Part shown: positions 18,871 through 27,271 of the stretch, in pieces
Numbering within the stretch: the stretch's first letter is position 1
Layout: every line of letters starts with the position of its first letter
DNA from: Dokdonia sp. Hel_I_53
Lineage (GTDB): Bacteria > Bacteroidota > Bacteroidia > Flavobacteriales > Flavobacteriaceae
Direction: 5' to 3'
Assembly (NCBI RefSeq): GCF_007827465.1
Contig: NZ_VISL01000001.1
Coordinates: 1,941,001-2,005,000 of the forward strand
Length of the DNA: 64,000 bases
Translations under genes and position numbers: made by a program
The notes under the pieces: model-generated
The model's database searches: none
The model's input: the letters and a program-made list of their open reading frames with translations, nothing else
Told to the model about the DNA's origin: nothing

Positions 18871-20064
18871 ATGTACGGTTCTATTAAAGAATATTTAGAA
18901 AAAGAGCTTTCTGAAATTAAAGAAGCTGGTTTGTATAAAAGCGAACGGATTATCACCTCTCCACAAGATGCAGTAATTAAAATATCTACTGGTGAAGAAG
19001 TTATAAATTTTTGTGCTAATAACTATCTTGGTTTATCCTCACACCCAGAGGTTATACAAGCTGCAAAAGACACAATGGACACTCATGGTTTCGGGATGAG
19101 TTCAGTTAGATTTATTTGTGGAACACAAGATATCCACAAGGAACTTGAACAGAAGATCGCAAATTTCTACGGCACGGAAGACACCATATTATATGCCGCT
19201 GCATTTGATGCAAATGGAGGAGTTTTTGAGCCATTACTTGGGGCTGAGGATGCTATTATTTCTGACTCACTTAATCATGCTTCTATTATAGATGGAGTAA
19301 GGCTTTGTAAAGCTGCTAGGTATCGTTATGCAAATAACAACATGACTGATCTTGAAGAACAACTCAAAAAAGCAGTAGCAAATGGAGCTCGCCATAAAAT
19401 TATTGTAACAGATGGTGTTTTCTCTATGGACGGATTACTTGCACCATTAGATAAAATTTGTGACCTCGCTGATACATATGATGCGTTAGTAATGATTGAT
19501 GAATGTCATGCTACAGGGTTTATAGGCGCAACTGGTCGTGGAACTTTAGAAGAAAAAGGAGTTTTAGGTAGAATAGACATCATTACAGGAACACTCGGGA
19601 AAGCGTTAGGAGGTGCCATGGGTGGTTACACTACTGCAAAAAAAGAAGTTATTGAAATATTGAGACAACGTAGTAGGCCTTACTTATTTTCAAATTCACT
19701 AGCACCTGCAATTGTTGGAGCCTCTATAAAAGTGTTTGATATGCTTGAGAATGATACTTCATTAAGAGATAAGCTAGCGAATAATACCACATACTTTAAG
19801 GAGGGTATGAAAAAGGCCGGTTTTGATATTATAGATGGTGATTCGGCAATTGTACCTGTGATGCTCTATGATGCGAAACTATCCCAAAAAATGGCAGATG
19901 CACTACTAAAAGAAGGAATTTATGTGATAGGATTCTTCTTTCCAGTTGTTCCGAAAGGAAAAGCTAGAATAAGAGTGCAACTAAGTGCTGCACATACAGA
20001 AAGCCACCTAGACAAGGCTGTAGAAGCTTTTACTAAGGTCGGAAAATCTTTAAACGTGATTTAA
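18871..20064 (+). CDS. kbl: Glycine C-acetyltransferase
   Basis: A 397-residue PLP enzyme of the alpha-oxoamine synthase family that splits 2-amino-3-ketobutyrate with CoA into glycine and acetyl-CoA (threonine breakdown). [50 protein letters not shown] and the PLP-lysine segment [17 protein letters not shown] match Kbl closely. It lies 22 bases after the addA-like gene and may share its transcript. No tdh gene is next to it. Confidence 0.93.
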   Translation: MYGSIKEYLEKELSEIKEAGLYKSERIITSPQDAVIKISTGEEVINFCANNYLGLSSHPEVIQAAKDTMDTHGFGMSSVRFICGTQDIHKELEQKIANFYGTEDTILYAAAFDANGGVFEPLLGAEDAIISDSLNHASIIDGVRLCKAARYRYANNNMTDLEEQLKKAVANGARHKIIVTDGVFSMDGLLAPLDKICDLADTYDALVMIDECHATGFIGATGRGTLEEKGVLGRIDIITGTLGKALGGAMGGYTTAKKEVIEILRQRSRPYLFSNSLAPAIVGASIKVFDMLENDTSLRDKLANNTTYFKEGMKKAGFDIIDGDSAIVPVMLYDAKLSQKMADALLKEGIYVIGFFFPVVPKGKARIRVQLSAAHTESHLDKAVEAFTKVGKSLNVI

Positions 20065-20120
20065 AGTCTCTTTGACAGTAGCAATAATAGGGTTTTTGGA
20101 AAATTTTAGGGTTTTTGTCT

Positions 20121-20150
20121 TTGCTGGTTAATTTTAACAACTTACTTTTG
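20121..20150 (+). promoter_or_regulatory. Promoter of ompA-like gene
   Basis: TTG (20121-20123), a 19-base spacer and TACTTTTG (20143-20150) fit the Bacteroidota consensus exactly; the start codon is 34 bases downstream. Confidence 0.75.
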
Positions 20151-20184
20151 TTCTTAATTAACACTTAAAATTAAAGACTAAACA

Positions 20185-21588
20185 ATGAAACATTTTAGCA
20201 GATTTTTAGTTGCTTCACTTTTGATTCTTGCTGTAGGATCTGTGAATGCACAAGACGAAAACAATCCTTGGAGCGTCTCTGTCGGAGTAAATGCAGTTGA
20301 CACTTATCCAACAGGAGAAGCAGCTTATGATATTCCTTCAGGAATGATTAGCGATGAATTTCCAAATGAATTTTACAATGTAGAAGATCACTGGAACATC
20401 CTTCCATCTGTTTCTTATATTAACGTATCACGTTATGTAGGGAATGGTTTAGTAGTTGGTGTATCTGGTTCTCTTAACAGAATCGACCAAAGAGGTGATC
20501 AATCAGTTAATGATTTACAATATTATGCTGCAGATGCAGAAGTTGGTTATAGCTTAAGAGACCTTATCAATGGAGAAGGTGGATGGTTTGATCCTAGTCT
20601 TTATCTTGGTGGAGGTTACACTTGGTTTGAAAACCTTAACTCTGACGTAGTAGGTGATCCAACTGCAAATGCTGCTGCTGGTGTAAAAATCTGGTTTACT
20701 GAAAACTTTAACTTAGGTTTACAGTCAAAATATAAGCATAACTTCAGAACAGATTCTAGAAAGCACTTTCAACATGTAGCTTCTTTAGGAATTGCTTTTG
20801 GTGGAAAAGATACTGATGGTGACGGAATCTACGATAGAGATGACGAATGTCCTGAAGTAGCTGGTCTTCCTGAGTTTAACGGTTGTCCTGACACTGACGG
20901 TGATGGAATCCAAGATTCTAAAGATGCTTGTCCTACTGTATTCGGTTTAGCTGAATTTGATGGTTGTCCTGATACTGACGGTGATGGAATTCCTGATCCT
21001 AAAGATGCTTGTCCTACAGTTGCTGGAATCGCTGCTTTAGGTGGATGTCCTGATGCTGATGGTGACGGAATCAAAGATTCTGACGATGAGTGTCCTAACG
21101 AAGCTGGACCAAGAGAAAACAATGGTTGTCCTTATGCTGATAGAGATGGTGACGGAGTACTTGACAAAGATGATGAGTGTCCAGATGTTGTTGGAACTGT
21201 AGCAAATAATGGATGTCCTGAAGTATCAGTTGAGGTTCTTGCTCAATTAAACACTGATTTCAAAAATGTTTTATTTGATTACAATAAAGCAAGCTTACGT
21301 AAAGAGTCTTTTGAAACTCTTGATAGAGTTGCTTCAGTAATGATGGAATACCCTAACACTCGTTTCCTTATAGAAGGGCACACAGATAGTAGAGGTTCTG
21401 ATTCTTACAACAAAAAACTTTCTAACGAAAGAGCTGCATCAGTTAGAACTTACCTTACTGGTAAAGGAATTCCTGCTGCTCGTTTAGAGTCTCAAGGTTT
21501 TGGTGAAGAAAGACCAATCGCAACAAACAATACAGCTGCAGGTCGTCAACAGAATAGACGTGTAGTATTATCTATCCTAGATAAATAA
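20185..21588 (+). CDS. OmpA-family outer membrane protein with thrombospondin type 3 repeats
   Basis: The 467-residue protein has a signal peptide (about 1-22), an N-terminal beta-barrel-like region (about 25-205), and five calcium-binding thrombospondin type 3 repeats (DTDGDGIxDxxDxCP pattern, about 208-340, nucleotides about 20812-21220). A C-terminal OmpA peptidoglycan-binding domain follows (VLFDYNKASLRKES, IEGHTDSRGSDSYNKKLSNERAASV). It would link the outer membrane to peptidoglycan. Its strong promoter and terminator suggest an abundant single-gene transcript. Confidence 0.93.
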   Translation: MKHFSRFLVASLLILAVGSVNAQDENNPWSVSVGVNAVDTYPTGEAAYDIPSGMISDEFPNEFYNVEDHWNILPSVSYINVSRYVGNGLVVGVSGSLNRIDQRGDQSVNDLQYYAADAEVGYSLRDLINGEGGWFDPSLYLGGGYTWFENLNSDVVGDPTANAAAGVKIWFTENFNLGLQSKYKHNFRTDSRKHFQHVASLGIAFGGKDTDGDGIYDRDDECPEVAGLPEFNGCPDTDGDGIQDSKDACPTVFGLAEFDGCPDTDGDGIPDPKDACPTVAGIAALGGCPDADGDGIKDSDDECPNEAGPRENNGCPYADRDGDGVLDKDDECPDVVGTVANNGCPEVSVEVLAQLNTDFKNVLFDYNKASLRKESFETLDRVASVMMEYPNTRFLIEGHTDSRGSDSYNKKLSNERAASVRTYLTGKGIPAARLESQGFGEERPIATNNTAAGRQQNRRVVLSILDK

Positions 21589-21611
21589 GAAATAAGATTT
21601 TTAATTCTTAG

Positions 21612-21645
21612 AAAAACGCCTCGCAATTGCGAGGCGTTTTTTATT
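21612..21645 (+). terminator. Terminator of ompA-like gene
   Basis: Arms AAAAACGCCTCGC and GCGAGGCGTTTTT around a short AATT loop, followed by a T-rich tail. Confidence 0.88.
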
Positions 21646-21652
21646 TTAGACT

Positions 21653-24337
21653 ATGCAAACTTTCATAGATACTGTTCTTAATGAAGAGCAGAACTTTAGT
21701 GATTTTAATACTATTTTTATCTCCCCAAGTAGACGTGCTGGAGGACTACTCAGGAAAAAATTAGCTCAAAGAAATACTAAAACTAGGTTTGCACCTCAAA
21801 TATTTTCTATTGAAGAGTTTATAGAACATATTTCTGGATTATCTGCTTCAAGTACTATTGATCTTACTTTTAAGCTATACGAAAGCTATAAAGAAGTTGT
21901 TTTAGAACCGGTATCTTTCCAAATATTTTCTACTTGGGCACAACCTATACTGAGTGATTTTAATGAAATTGACCGCTATCTCTTAGATCATAATCAGATA
22001 TTTAATCACCTCAAAGATCTAAAAAACATTAATGATCACTGGTCCCACTCTTCTAATGCTTTGGTTGTTAATTATCTGGATTTTTGGAATAGCCTCTTAA
22101 AAATATACGAAGTATTCATAGAAAAATGTCTTCAACAAAAAGCTACTCATCAAGGATATGTATATCGTCAAGCAGTTCAAAATATTGAACACTACATGAC
22201 CTCCGTAAAGGATACTAGACACGTGTTTTTAGGTTTTAACGCCTTAAATACCTCAGAGCAGCAAATTATCCAATCATTACTTTCTAGGGAAATAAATACA
22301 ATCTATTGGGATTCTGAGGAGACCTTTATGAATAACAAATCCCATGAAGCTGGAATATTTATTAGAAATTTTAAAAATACATGGCCCTACTATACCCAAC
22401 ACGCTTTTAAGTGGACTTCTAATAATTATAAAAATCAAAAAAAAATACAAACCTTTTCAGTCTCACAAAATATTCATCAGGCAAAAACAGTAGGTGCATT
22501 ACTTTCTAAACTTTCTAAAGAAGATATTTATAAAACAGCCATTATTTTAGGTGATGAATCTTTACTCCTTCCTATTCTTAACTCACTACCGCTTAGTGTT
22601 GATAAAGTAAATGTTACTATGGGGGTTCCACTAGGGAAAACGCCTGCCGCTTCTTTTTTTGATCAGCTTATAGAGATGAAAAAGAGTGCCACAGACCGTG
22701 GTTACTATTACAAAAATGTGCTTTCTTTAATTGAACACCCTCTCTCAAAAAAATTATTAGGAGATACGCTCAAGCCTCTTGAAAACAAAATTATTAAAGA
22801 AAATAAAATTTTCATCCAGCCAGATGAGTTGATTAAAAATTACGACAAAGACACGTTAGATATTCTAGAATCGCTCTTCGCTTATTGGGAAAACGATCCA
22901 AAACGTGCAGTAAAAAATATACTTGATATTATACAAGCACTGAAGGCTAATTACCTAAAGTCACAATCTTTACAACTAGAGTATCTTTTTGGTTTTTATA
23001 AAGCGTTTAATAAGCTTGAAGAAATTATTGCTTCTTCTTCCTATGTAGAAGATATCTCTACTCTAATTTATTTTTATAGAGAAGTTCTCTCTTCAGAGAC
23101 TATAGATCTCACAGGGGATCCAGAAGAAGGGCTACAAATAATGGGCGTTTTAGAATCTAGAGTAATGGATTATGAGCGAATTATCATAACCTCAGTTAAT
23201 GAGGGAATATTACCATCTGGTAAAAGTCAAAACTCCTATATACCATATGATCTCAAAAGATTTTATAATCTCCCAACCTATACAGAAAAAGATGCCATCT
23301 ATGCGTATCACTTTTATCATACATTACACCGATCAAAATATATAAGTCTTATTTATACTACAGAAAGCAAAGGGATAGGTAGCTCAGAGCCAAGTCGTTT
23401 TATAAAGCAACTTGAACGTGAAAAAATCCATACTATAAGTCATCAAATAGTCGCGCCTCCTACCCAAAAAATTGCGCAGAAAAAACTCACTATAAGTAAG
23501 ACACCGGAAATCATAGAAAAAATAAATGATTTATTAAGAAAAGGGATCTCACCATCTGCGCTATCAACTTACCTTAGAAATCCATTAATCTTTTATGAGC
23601 GTTATATTCTAGGAGTGGATGAAAGTGATAATGTCGAAGAAACGGTTGCAGCAAATACTATGGGTACAATCGTTCACAACACCTTGGAAGAAATCTATAA
23701 GCCACTAGTTGGTTCTCATCTGGCGATAGCCGACCTAATGGGGCTGTTAAATACATTTCCTGATGAAGTTCAAAATCAATTCAAAAAAGAATATGGTGAT
23801 ACTCATATTAAGGAAGGAAAAAATTTAATCATATATGAAATCGTATGTCGTTTTATTGAAAACTATCTTAAGTTAGAAATAAAAAATCTTCAAAAAGGAG
23901 ATAACGTTTACATACAATCTGTCGAGGAAAATTTATATGATATTCCCCTTACCGATACGATTAACCTAAGAGGCAAGGTAGACCTCGTAGAAGAACGAAA
24001 TGGCAATTTTAATATCATCGATTATAAAACTGGTAAAGTAACTCAAAACCAGCTCAGAATTACTGATTGGCAAGATTTATTATTGCCAGAAGGAAAAGCA
24101 GAGAAAGCCTTTCAAGTACTGATGTATGCTTATATGATCCATAAGAAGGAATCCTTATCCTTTCCAGTGAGTGTGGGGATTATATCTTTTAAAAACTTAC
24201 AATCAGGATATTTACCCTTTAAATTTGATAAAGACCCTCAAGTTACAGATGTAACTTTAAAACATTTTGAAACAATACTCAAACAACTTGTAAATGAAAT
24301 TCTTGATCCAGAAGTACCGTTTCAAGACCGAACATAA
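21653..24337 (+). CDS. AddB-like PD-(D/E)XK nuclease
   Basis: The 894-residue protein looks like an inactivated helicase scaffold (TIFISPSRRAGGLLRKKLA at the N-terminus in place of a Walker A) with a C-terminal RecB-type nuclease domain (FNIIDYKTGKVT near 790). This is the AddB/RexB plan, and the AddA-like partner is encoded 3 kb upstream. I see no four-cysteine iron-sulfur cluster: the position usually holding the first Cys reads STYLRNPLIFYERY, and the protein ends PEVPFQDRT without a CxxC tail. It starts just past the ompA terminator, so it needs its own promoter, which I could not find. Confidence 0.85.
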   Translation: MQTFIDTVLNEEQNFSDFNTIFISPSRRAGGLLRKKLAQRNTKTRFAPQIFSIEEFIEHISGLSASSTIDLTFKLYESYKEVVLEPVSFQIFSTWAQPILSDFNEIDRYLLDHNQIFNHLKDLKNINDHWSHSSNALVVNYLDFWNSLLKIYEVFIEKCLQQKATHQGYVYRQAVQNIEHYMTSVKDTRHVFLGFNALNTSEQQIIQSLLSREINTIYWDSEETFMNNKSHEAGIFIRNFKNTWPYYTQHAFKWTSNNYKNQKKIQTFSVSQNIHQAKTVGALLSKLSKEDIYKTAIILGDESLLLPILNSLPLSVDKVNVTMGVPLGKTPAASFFDQLIEMKKSATDRGYYYKNVLSLIEHPLSKKLLGDTLKPLENKIIKENKIFIQPDELIKNYDKDTLDILESLFAYWENDPKRAVKNILDIIQALKANYLKSQSLQLEYLFGFYKAFNKLEEIIASSSYVEDISTLIYFYREVLSSETIDLTGDPEEGLQIMGVLESRVMDYERIIITSVNEGILPSGKSQNSYIPYDLKRFYNLPTYTEKDAIYAYHFYHTLHRSKYISLIYTTESKGIGSSEPSRFIKQLEREKIHTISHQIVAPPTQKIAQKKLTISKTPEIIEKINDLLRKGISPSALSTYLRNPLIFYERYILGVDESDNVEETVAANTMGTIVHNTLEEIYKPLVGSHLAIADLMGLLNTFPDEVQNQFKKEYGDTHIKEGKNLIIYEIVCRFIENYLKLEIKNLQKGDNVYIQSVEENLYDIPLTDTINLRGKVDLVEERNGNFNIIDYKTGKVTQNQLRITDWQDLLLPEGKAEKAFQVLMYAYMIHKKESLSFPVSVGIISFKNLQSGYLPFKFDKDPQVTDVTLKHFETILKQLVNEILDPEVPFQDRT

Positions 24338-24353
24338 TTTTTCTTAATAAGCA

Positions 24354-24369
24354 CGCTTTCGCGAAAGCG
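24354..24369. repeat. Interspersed palindrome copy 4 (intergenic)
   Basis: Exact, with the full 18-mer ACGCTTTCGCGAAAGCGT. It lies between the addB-like stop codon and tRNA-Ala. Confidence 0.92.
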
Positions 24370-24388
24370 TACTCATTTAATAAACCTG

Positions 24389-24462
24389 TGGAGAATACCG
24401 GATTCGAACCGGTCACCTCTTGCCTGCCAGGCAAGCGCTCTAGCCAAATGAGCTAATCCCCC
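24389..24462 (-). tRNA. tRNA-Ala (anticodon GGC)
   Basis: On the minus strand a complete cloverleaf of 74 bases can be drawn: acceptor GGGGGAT/ATTCTCC, D arm GCTC...GAGC, anticodon arm CTTGC-CTGGCAG-GCAAG and T arm ending GGTTCGAATCC. The anticodon is GGC, and the G3-U70 pair that identifies alanine tRNAs is present. CCA is not encoded. Confidence 0.95.
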
Positions 24463-24493
24463 TTTAAATAATATCCAAAAATTAAGGAAATCC

Positions 24494-25288
24494 CTAATGC
24501 TTTACTCTTAATATGAGTAATGGCTTGCTTGTAAAAAATTCTTTCTTTAGAACTACATTTTTCTCCCAAAGCTTCTTAAAAAAACCACGCTTTCTTCTCA
24601 CTACACAAATAATGTCGGGGTTAAAAGACTGAAAATGTTCAAGTACACCTTGATAAGTTGTTGCATTTACGGTTTTCTTATAAGATTTTTTTATTCTCTC
24701 TAAATCTTCAGAAACCTGAAGCATACTATCCGTACTATCTGGAGTTTCTACATGCAATAAGTGTACGTCTGTGCCAAAGTTTTTTTGGAATTTACGCAAA
24801 GGTTCTAACTGACGCTTTTTGTCAAAATTACCATTCTTAAAAGCCATCAGTATTTGTGTGGGATTTGTAAATGTTACATGTTCTGGCACAACCAATGCGG
24901 CAATATTTGTCTCCTTTATAAGCTTACCTGTCGTGTTACCCAAGTAAACTTCATCCCTTACAGAGTTACTGCGTGGAGAGAGAACCATTAAATCCACATG
25001 GACATGTTTATTAAAACGCTCCACTCCTTCAACGATTCCTCCTTTTATTGGGTGTGCAATTACAGAAACATTTTTGTGGTTAACACTAGACAATACTTTT
25101 GATAATTTCTTTTCTGACTCTTCTCTAAGAATAGAGTTTACTTTTGAAAGCCCACCAACTTTAGAGAGTTCTTGAAAAACAGAGATGGCATATACGTTTG
25201 CATCCATCGTATCTGCTAAGTCTATAGCATATTGTAATGTGTTTGAAGCATTTGATGATGAACCTATAGGAACCAAAATATTTTTCAT
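24494..25288 (-). CDS. Universal stress protein (tandem UspA domains)
   Basis: The 264-residue protein begins MKNILVPIGSSSNASNTLQYAIDLA, the usual UspA start. The first domain ends with LMVLSPRSNSVRDEVYLGNTTGKLIKETNIAALVVPE. The nucleotide-binding pattern GxxG...GS is only partly kept (GNTTGKLI), so ATP binding is uncertain. A second, more divergent domain follows (about 145-264). It is cytoplasmic, with a stress-related role inferred from the family. A consensus -7 box lies upstream. Confidence 0.88.
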   Translation of the reverse strand: MKNILVPIGSSSNASNTLQYAIDLADTMDANVYAISVFQELSKVGGLSKVNSILREESEKKLSKVLSSVNHKNVSVIAHPIKGGIVEGVERFNKHVHVDLMVLSPRSNSVRDEVYLGNTTGKLIKETNIAALVVPEHVTFTNPTQILMAFKNGNFDKKRQLEPLRKFQKNFGTDVHLLHVETPDSTDSMLQVSEDLERIKKSYKKTVNATTYQGVLEHFQSFNPDIICVVRRKRGFFKKLWEKNVVLKKEFFTSKPLLILRVKH

Positions 25289-25315
25289 AGTGAAATTGTA
25301 TTTTTAAACCGTTAA

Positions 25316-25323
25316 CAAAAATA
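25316..25323 (-). promoter_or_regulatory. -7 box of universal stress protein gene
   Basis: Minus strand reads TATTTTTG, an exact TAnnTTTG, 28 bases before the start codon. Confidence 0.6.
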
Positions 25324-25573
25324 CCCTTTAAATCTGTGATTGTCACTGCAAAATTTTCAGAAATACCTGAAATTATATCTTTCACAAAAGCCTGTGCTCA
25401 AGAAATGATTTCTAGAAAATTTTTCAGTGGAATAATCATTATCCTTCTATAAGCATTTTTGAAACGACGTAGAACACGGTGAGTTATATGTCTTCAAGAG
25501 AAATAATACGCTCATAAGGATTAATGTGGTTTCTAATTACATGGGTACTTTGTACAAGAATGTCAAATAACTC

Positions 25574-25857
25574 ACACCAAATAGAGAAAATATTTATATA
25601 CATAGACTTCCTGTTCATCTAGAACACCAACATTTGGATATTGCTACTCTATTAATGGATTGTACGCTTAATCATGCAAAAAAGGAAAAAGCAACTTCAA
25701 TTCGGCTGGATACTTATTTTAAAACAAAGTAAATCTAATGTTCTACAAATCTCGTGGTTATCAAAAGCCAGATATGATCTGTTTTCCAGATCAAAGCGTG
25801 TTTCCTTTTATTTGTTTTGAAAAAGTGCTTGAGAATAATGTTCTTGAGCAGACATAG
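25574..25857 (+). pseudogene. Broken GNAT acetyltransferase gene
   Basis: Frame-by-frame reading gives PNRENIYIHRLPVHLEHQHLD up to SIRLDTYF, then a stop at 25730. The protein continues in the next frame as MFYKSRGYQKPDMICFPDQS and ends at 25857. The pieces join into a typical GNAT C-terminal half (SIRLDTY...MFYKSRGY). Restoring one A in the A-run near 25721 would rejoin the frames. A further stop (TAA near 25568) interrupts the upstream part, and I cannot find the N-terminal half in 25324-25570. It could be a real decayed gene or, for the frameshift alone, a homopolymer sequencing error. I see nothing else in the gap 25324-25570. Confidence 0.65.
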
Positions 25858-25896
25858 ACTTTAAGGAAAAGCACCTACTATAACCAACGGTTGTTT

Positions 25897-25904
25897 TACT
25901 TTTG
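25897..25904 (+). promoter_or_regulatory. -7 box upstream of MATE exporter gene
   Basis: TACTTTTG matches TAnnTTTG exactly and lies just ahead of the region where MATE-like coding sequence begins, although no ATG, GTG or TTG in that frame follows before 26030. Confidence 0.5.
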
Positions 25905-26029
25905 CAAATATCAAACTTACAGCTCTGAGCACTCAAATAGATATTTCTTTTAACCGTATACAGCGACTAGCCATTCCGGCAATAATAGCTGGAATTGCAG
26001 AGCCTGTATTATCTAGCACAGACGCAGCT

Positions 26030-27271
26030 GTGGTAGGAAATATAAGCGAAAATAGTATCGAGTCTCTTGCGGCGGTTGGTATTGTGGGTTCATTTCTCTC
26101 AATGCTCATCTGGATTTTAGGTCAAACCCGCAGTGCTATATCTGCTATCATTTCTCAAAATCTAGGTGCAGGAAAACTTGATGATATAAAAGTGCTCCCT
26201 GCACAAGCTATATTTTTTAACATCTTACTTAGTATCATCGTACTTGCTAGTACTTACTTCTTTGTGGCAGAGATTTTTACCTTACTCAATGCGACAGGAC
26301 TTGTTTTAGATTTGAGTATTGATTACTATAATATACGTGTATGGGGGTTCCCTCTTACCTTATTTACGTTTGCCGTTTTTGGCATTTTTAGGGGATTACA
26401 AAATACATTTTGGCCTATGGTAGTCGCTATTATAGGGGCTACTTTAAACATTTTACTTGATTTTTTGTTTGTATATGGTGTTGAGGGTTATATTCCTGAA
26501 ATGGGAGTAAAGGGTGCTGCTTGGGCGAGTTTAATAGCCCAAGCAATAATGGCCGTAATGGCTTTGCTATTATTAGTAAAGAAAACAACTATTTCTTTAA
26601 AACTACAATTCCCACTTCATCCAGAAATTAAACGGCTAGTCTCGATGAGTCTCAACCTCTTTGTGCGATCTTTCTCCCTTAATATTGCACTAGTTTTAGC
26701 AGTAAGGGAAGCGACAGATATCAGTGATGAAACTGTAGCTGCCCACACTATTGTTGCTAATATTTGGTTATTTACAGCCTTTTTTCTAGATGGATATGGT
26801 GCGGCCGGTAATCTGTTAAGCGGGCGTTTATTAGGAGCACGCGATTATAAGAAACTCTGGGACCTTACAAAAAAAGTTATAAAGTATAATCTTGTTGTGG
26901 CTACGTTTTTGATCATACTTTGTAGTCTTCTATACAAACCTTTAGGACTTCTTTTTAGTAATGAAGGCGCTGTGCTCACTATTTTCTATAGCGTTTTCTT
27001 TATCGTTATCATAATGCAGCCTATCAACGCTATTGCGTTTACCTTAGATGCTATTTTTAAAGGACTGGGTGAAATGGCCTGGTTAAGAAATACGTTGTTG
27101 ATAGCAACTTTTATAGGGTTTGTACCTGTTCTCTACCTAAGCAAGTATTTTCACTGGGGTATTATTGGAATTTGGCTTTCTTTTATGGTATGGATGATCT
27201 TTCGCGCAAGCGCACTCATCTATTTCTATCATAAGAAATATTATAGATTAGCTATAAATACTACTTCTTAA
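26030..27271 (+). CDS. MATE-family efflux transporter (start uncertain)
   Basis: The protein from the GTG at 26030 is 413 residues with about 11 membrane segments. It is an inner-membrane cation-coupled exporter of the MATE/DinF type. The reading frame is open back to 25865 and clearly still coding: FNRIQRLAIPAIIAGIAEPV lies directly upstream of the GTG and is the standard first MATE helix. So the GTG is not the natural start. No ATG, GTG or TTG occurs in this frame upstream; candidates are a rare CTG at 25925 or ATC at 25910. The 3' end overlaps the convergent antiporter gene by four bases. Confidence 0.85.
   Translation: MVGNISENSIESLAAVGIVGSFLSMLIWILGQTRSAISAIISQNLGAGKLDDIKVLPAQAIFFNILLSIIVLASTYFFVAEIFTLLNATGLVLDLSIDYYNIRVWGFPLTLFTFAVFGIFRGLQNTFWPMVVAIIGATLNILLDFLFVYGVEGYIPEMGVKGAAWASLIAQAIMAVMALLLLVKKTTISLKLQFPLHPEIKRLVSMSLNLFVRSFSLNIALVLAVREATDISDETVAAHTIVANIWLFTAFFLDGYGAAGNLLSGRLLGARDYKKLWDLTKKVIKYNLVVATFLIILCSLLYKPLGLLFSNEGAVLTIFYSVFFIVIIMQPINAIAFTLDAIFKGLGEMAWLRNTLLIATFIGFVPVLYLSKYFHWGIIGIWLSFMVWMIFRASALIYFYHKKYYRLAINTTS

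Noticed and set aside
20812..21220. Repetitive DNA in the ompA-like gene as a possible tandem repeat locus
   Set aside because: It encodes thrombospondin type 3 repeats; the periodicity is explained by the protein.
24401..24450. Repeated GGTTCGAA-type sequence near 24400 as an attachment site
   Set aside because: It is the T arm of tRNA-Ala; no integrase or second copy is present nearby.
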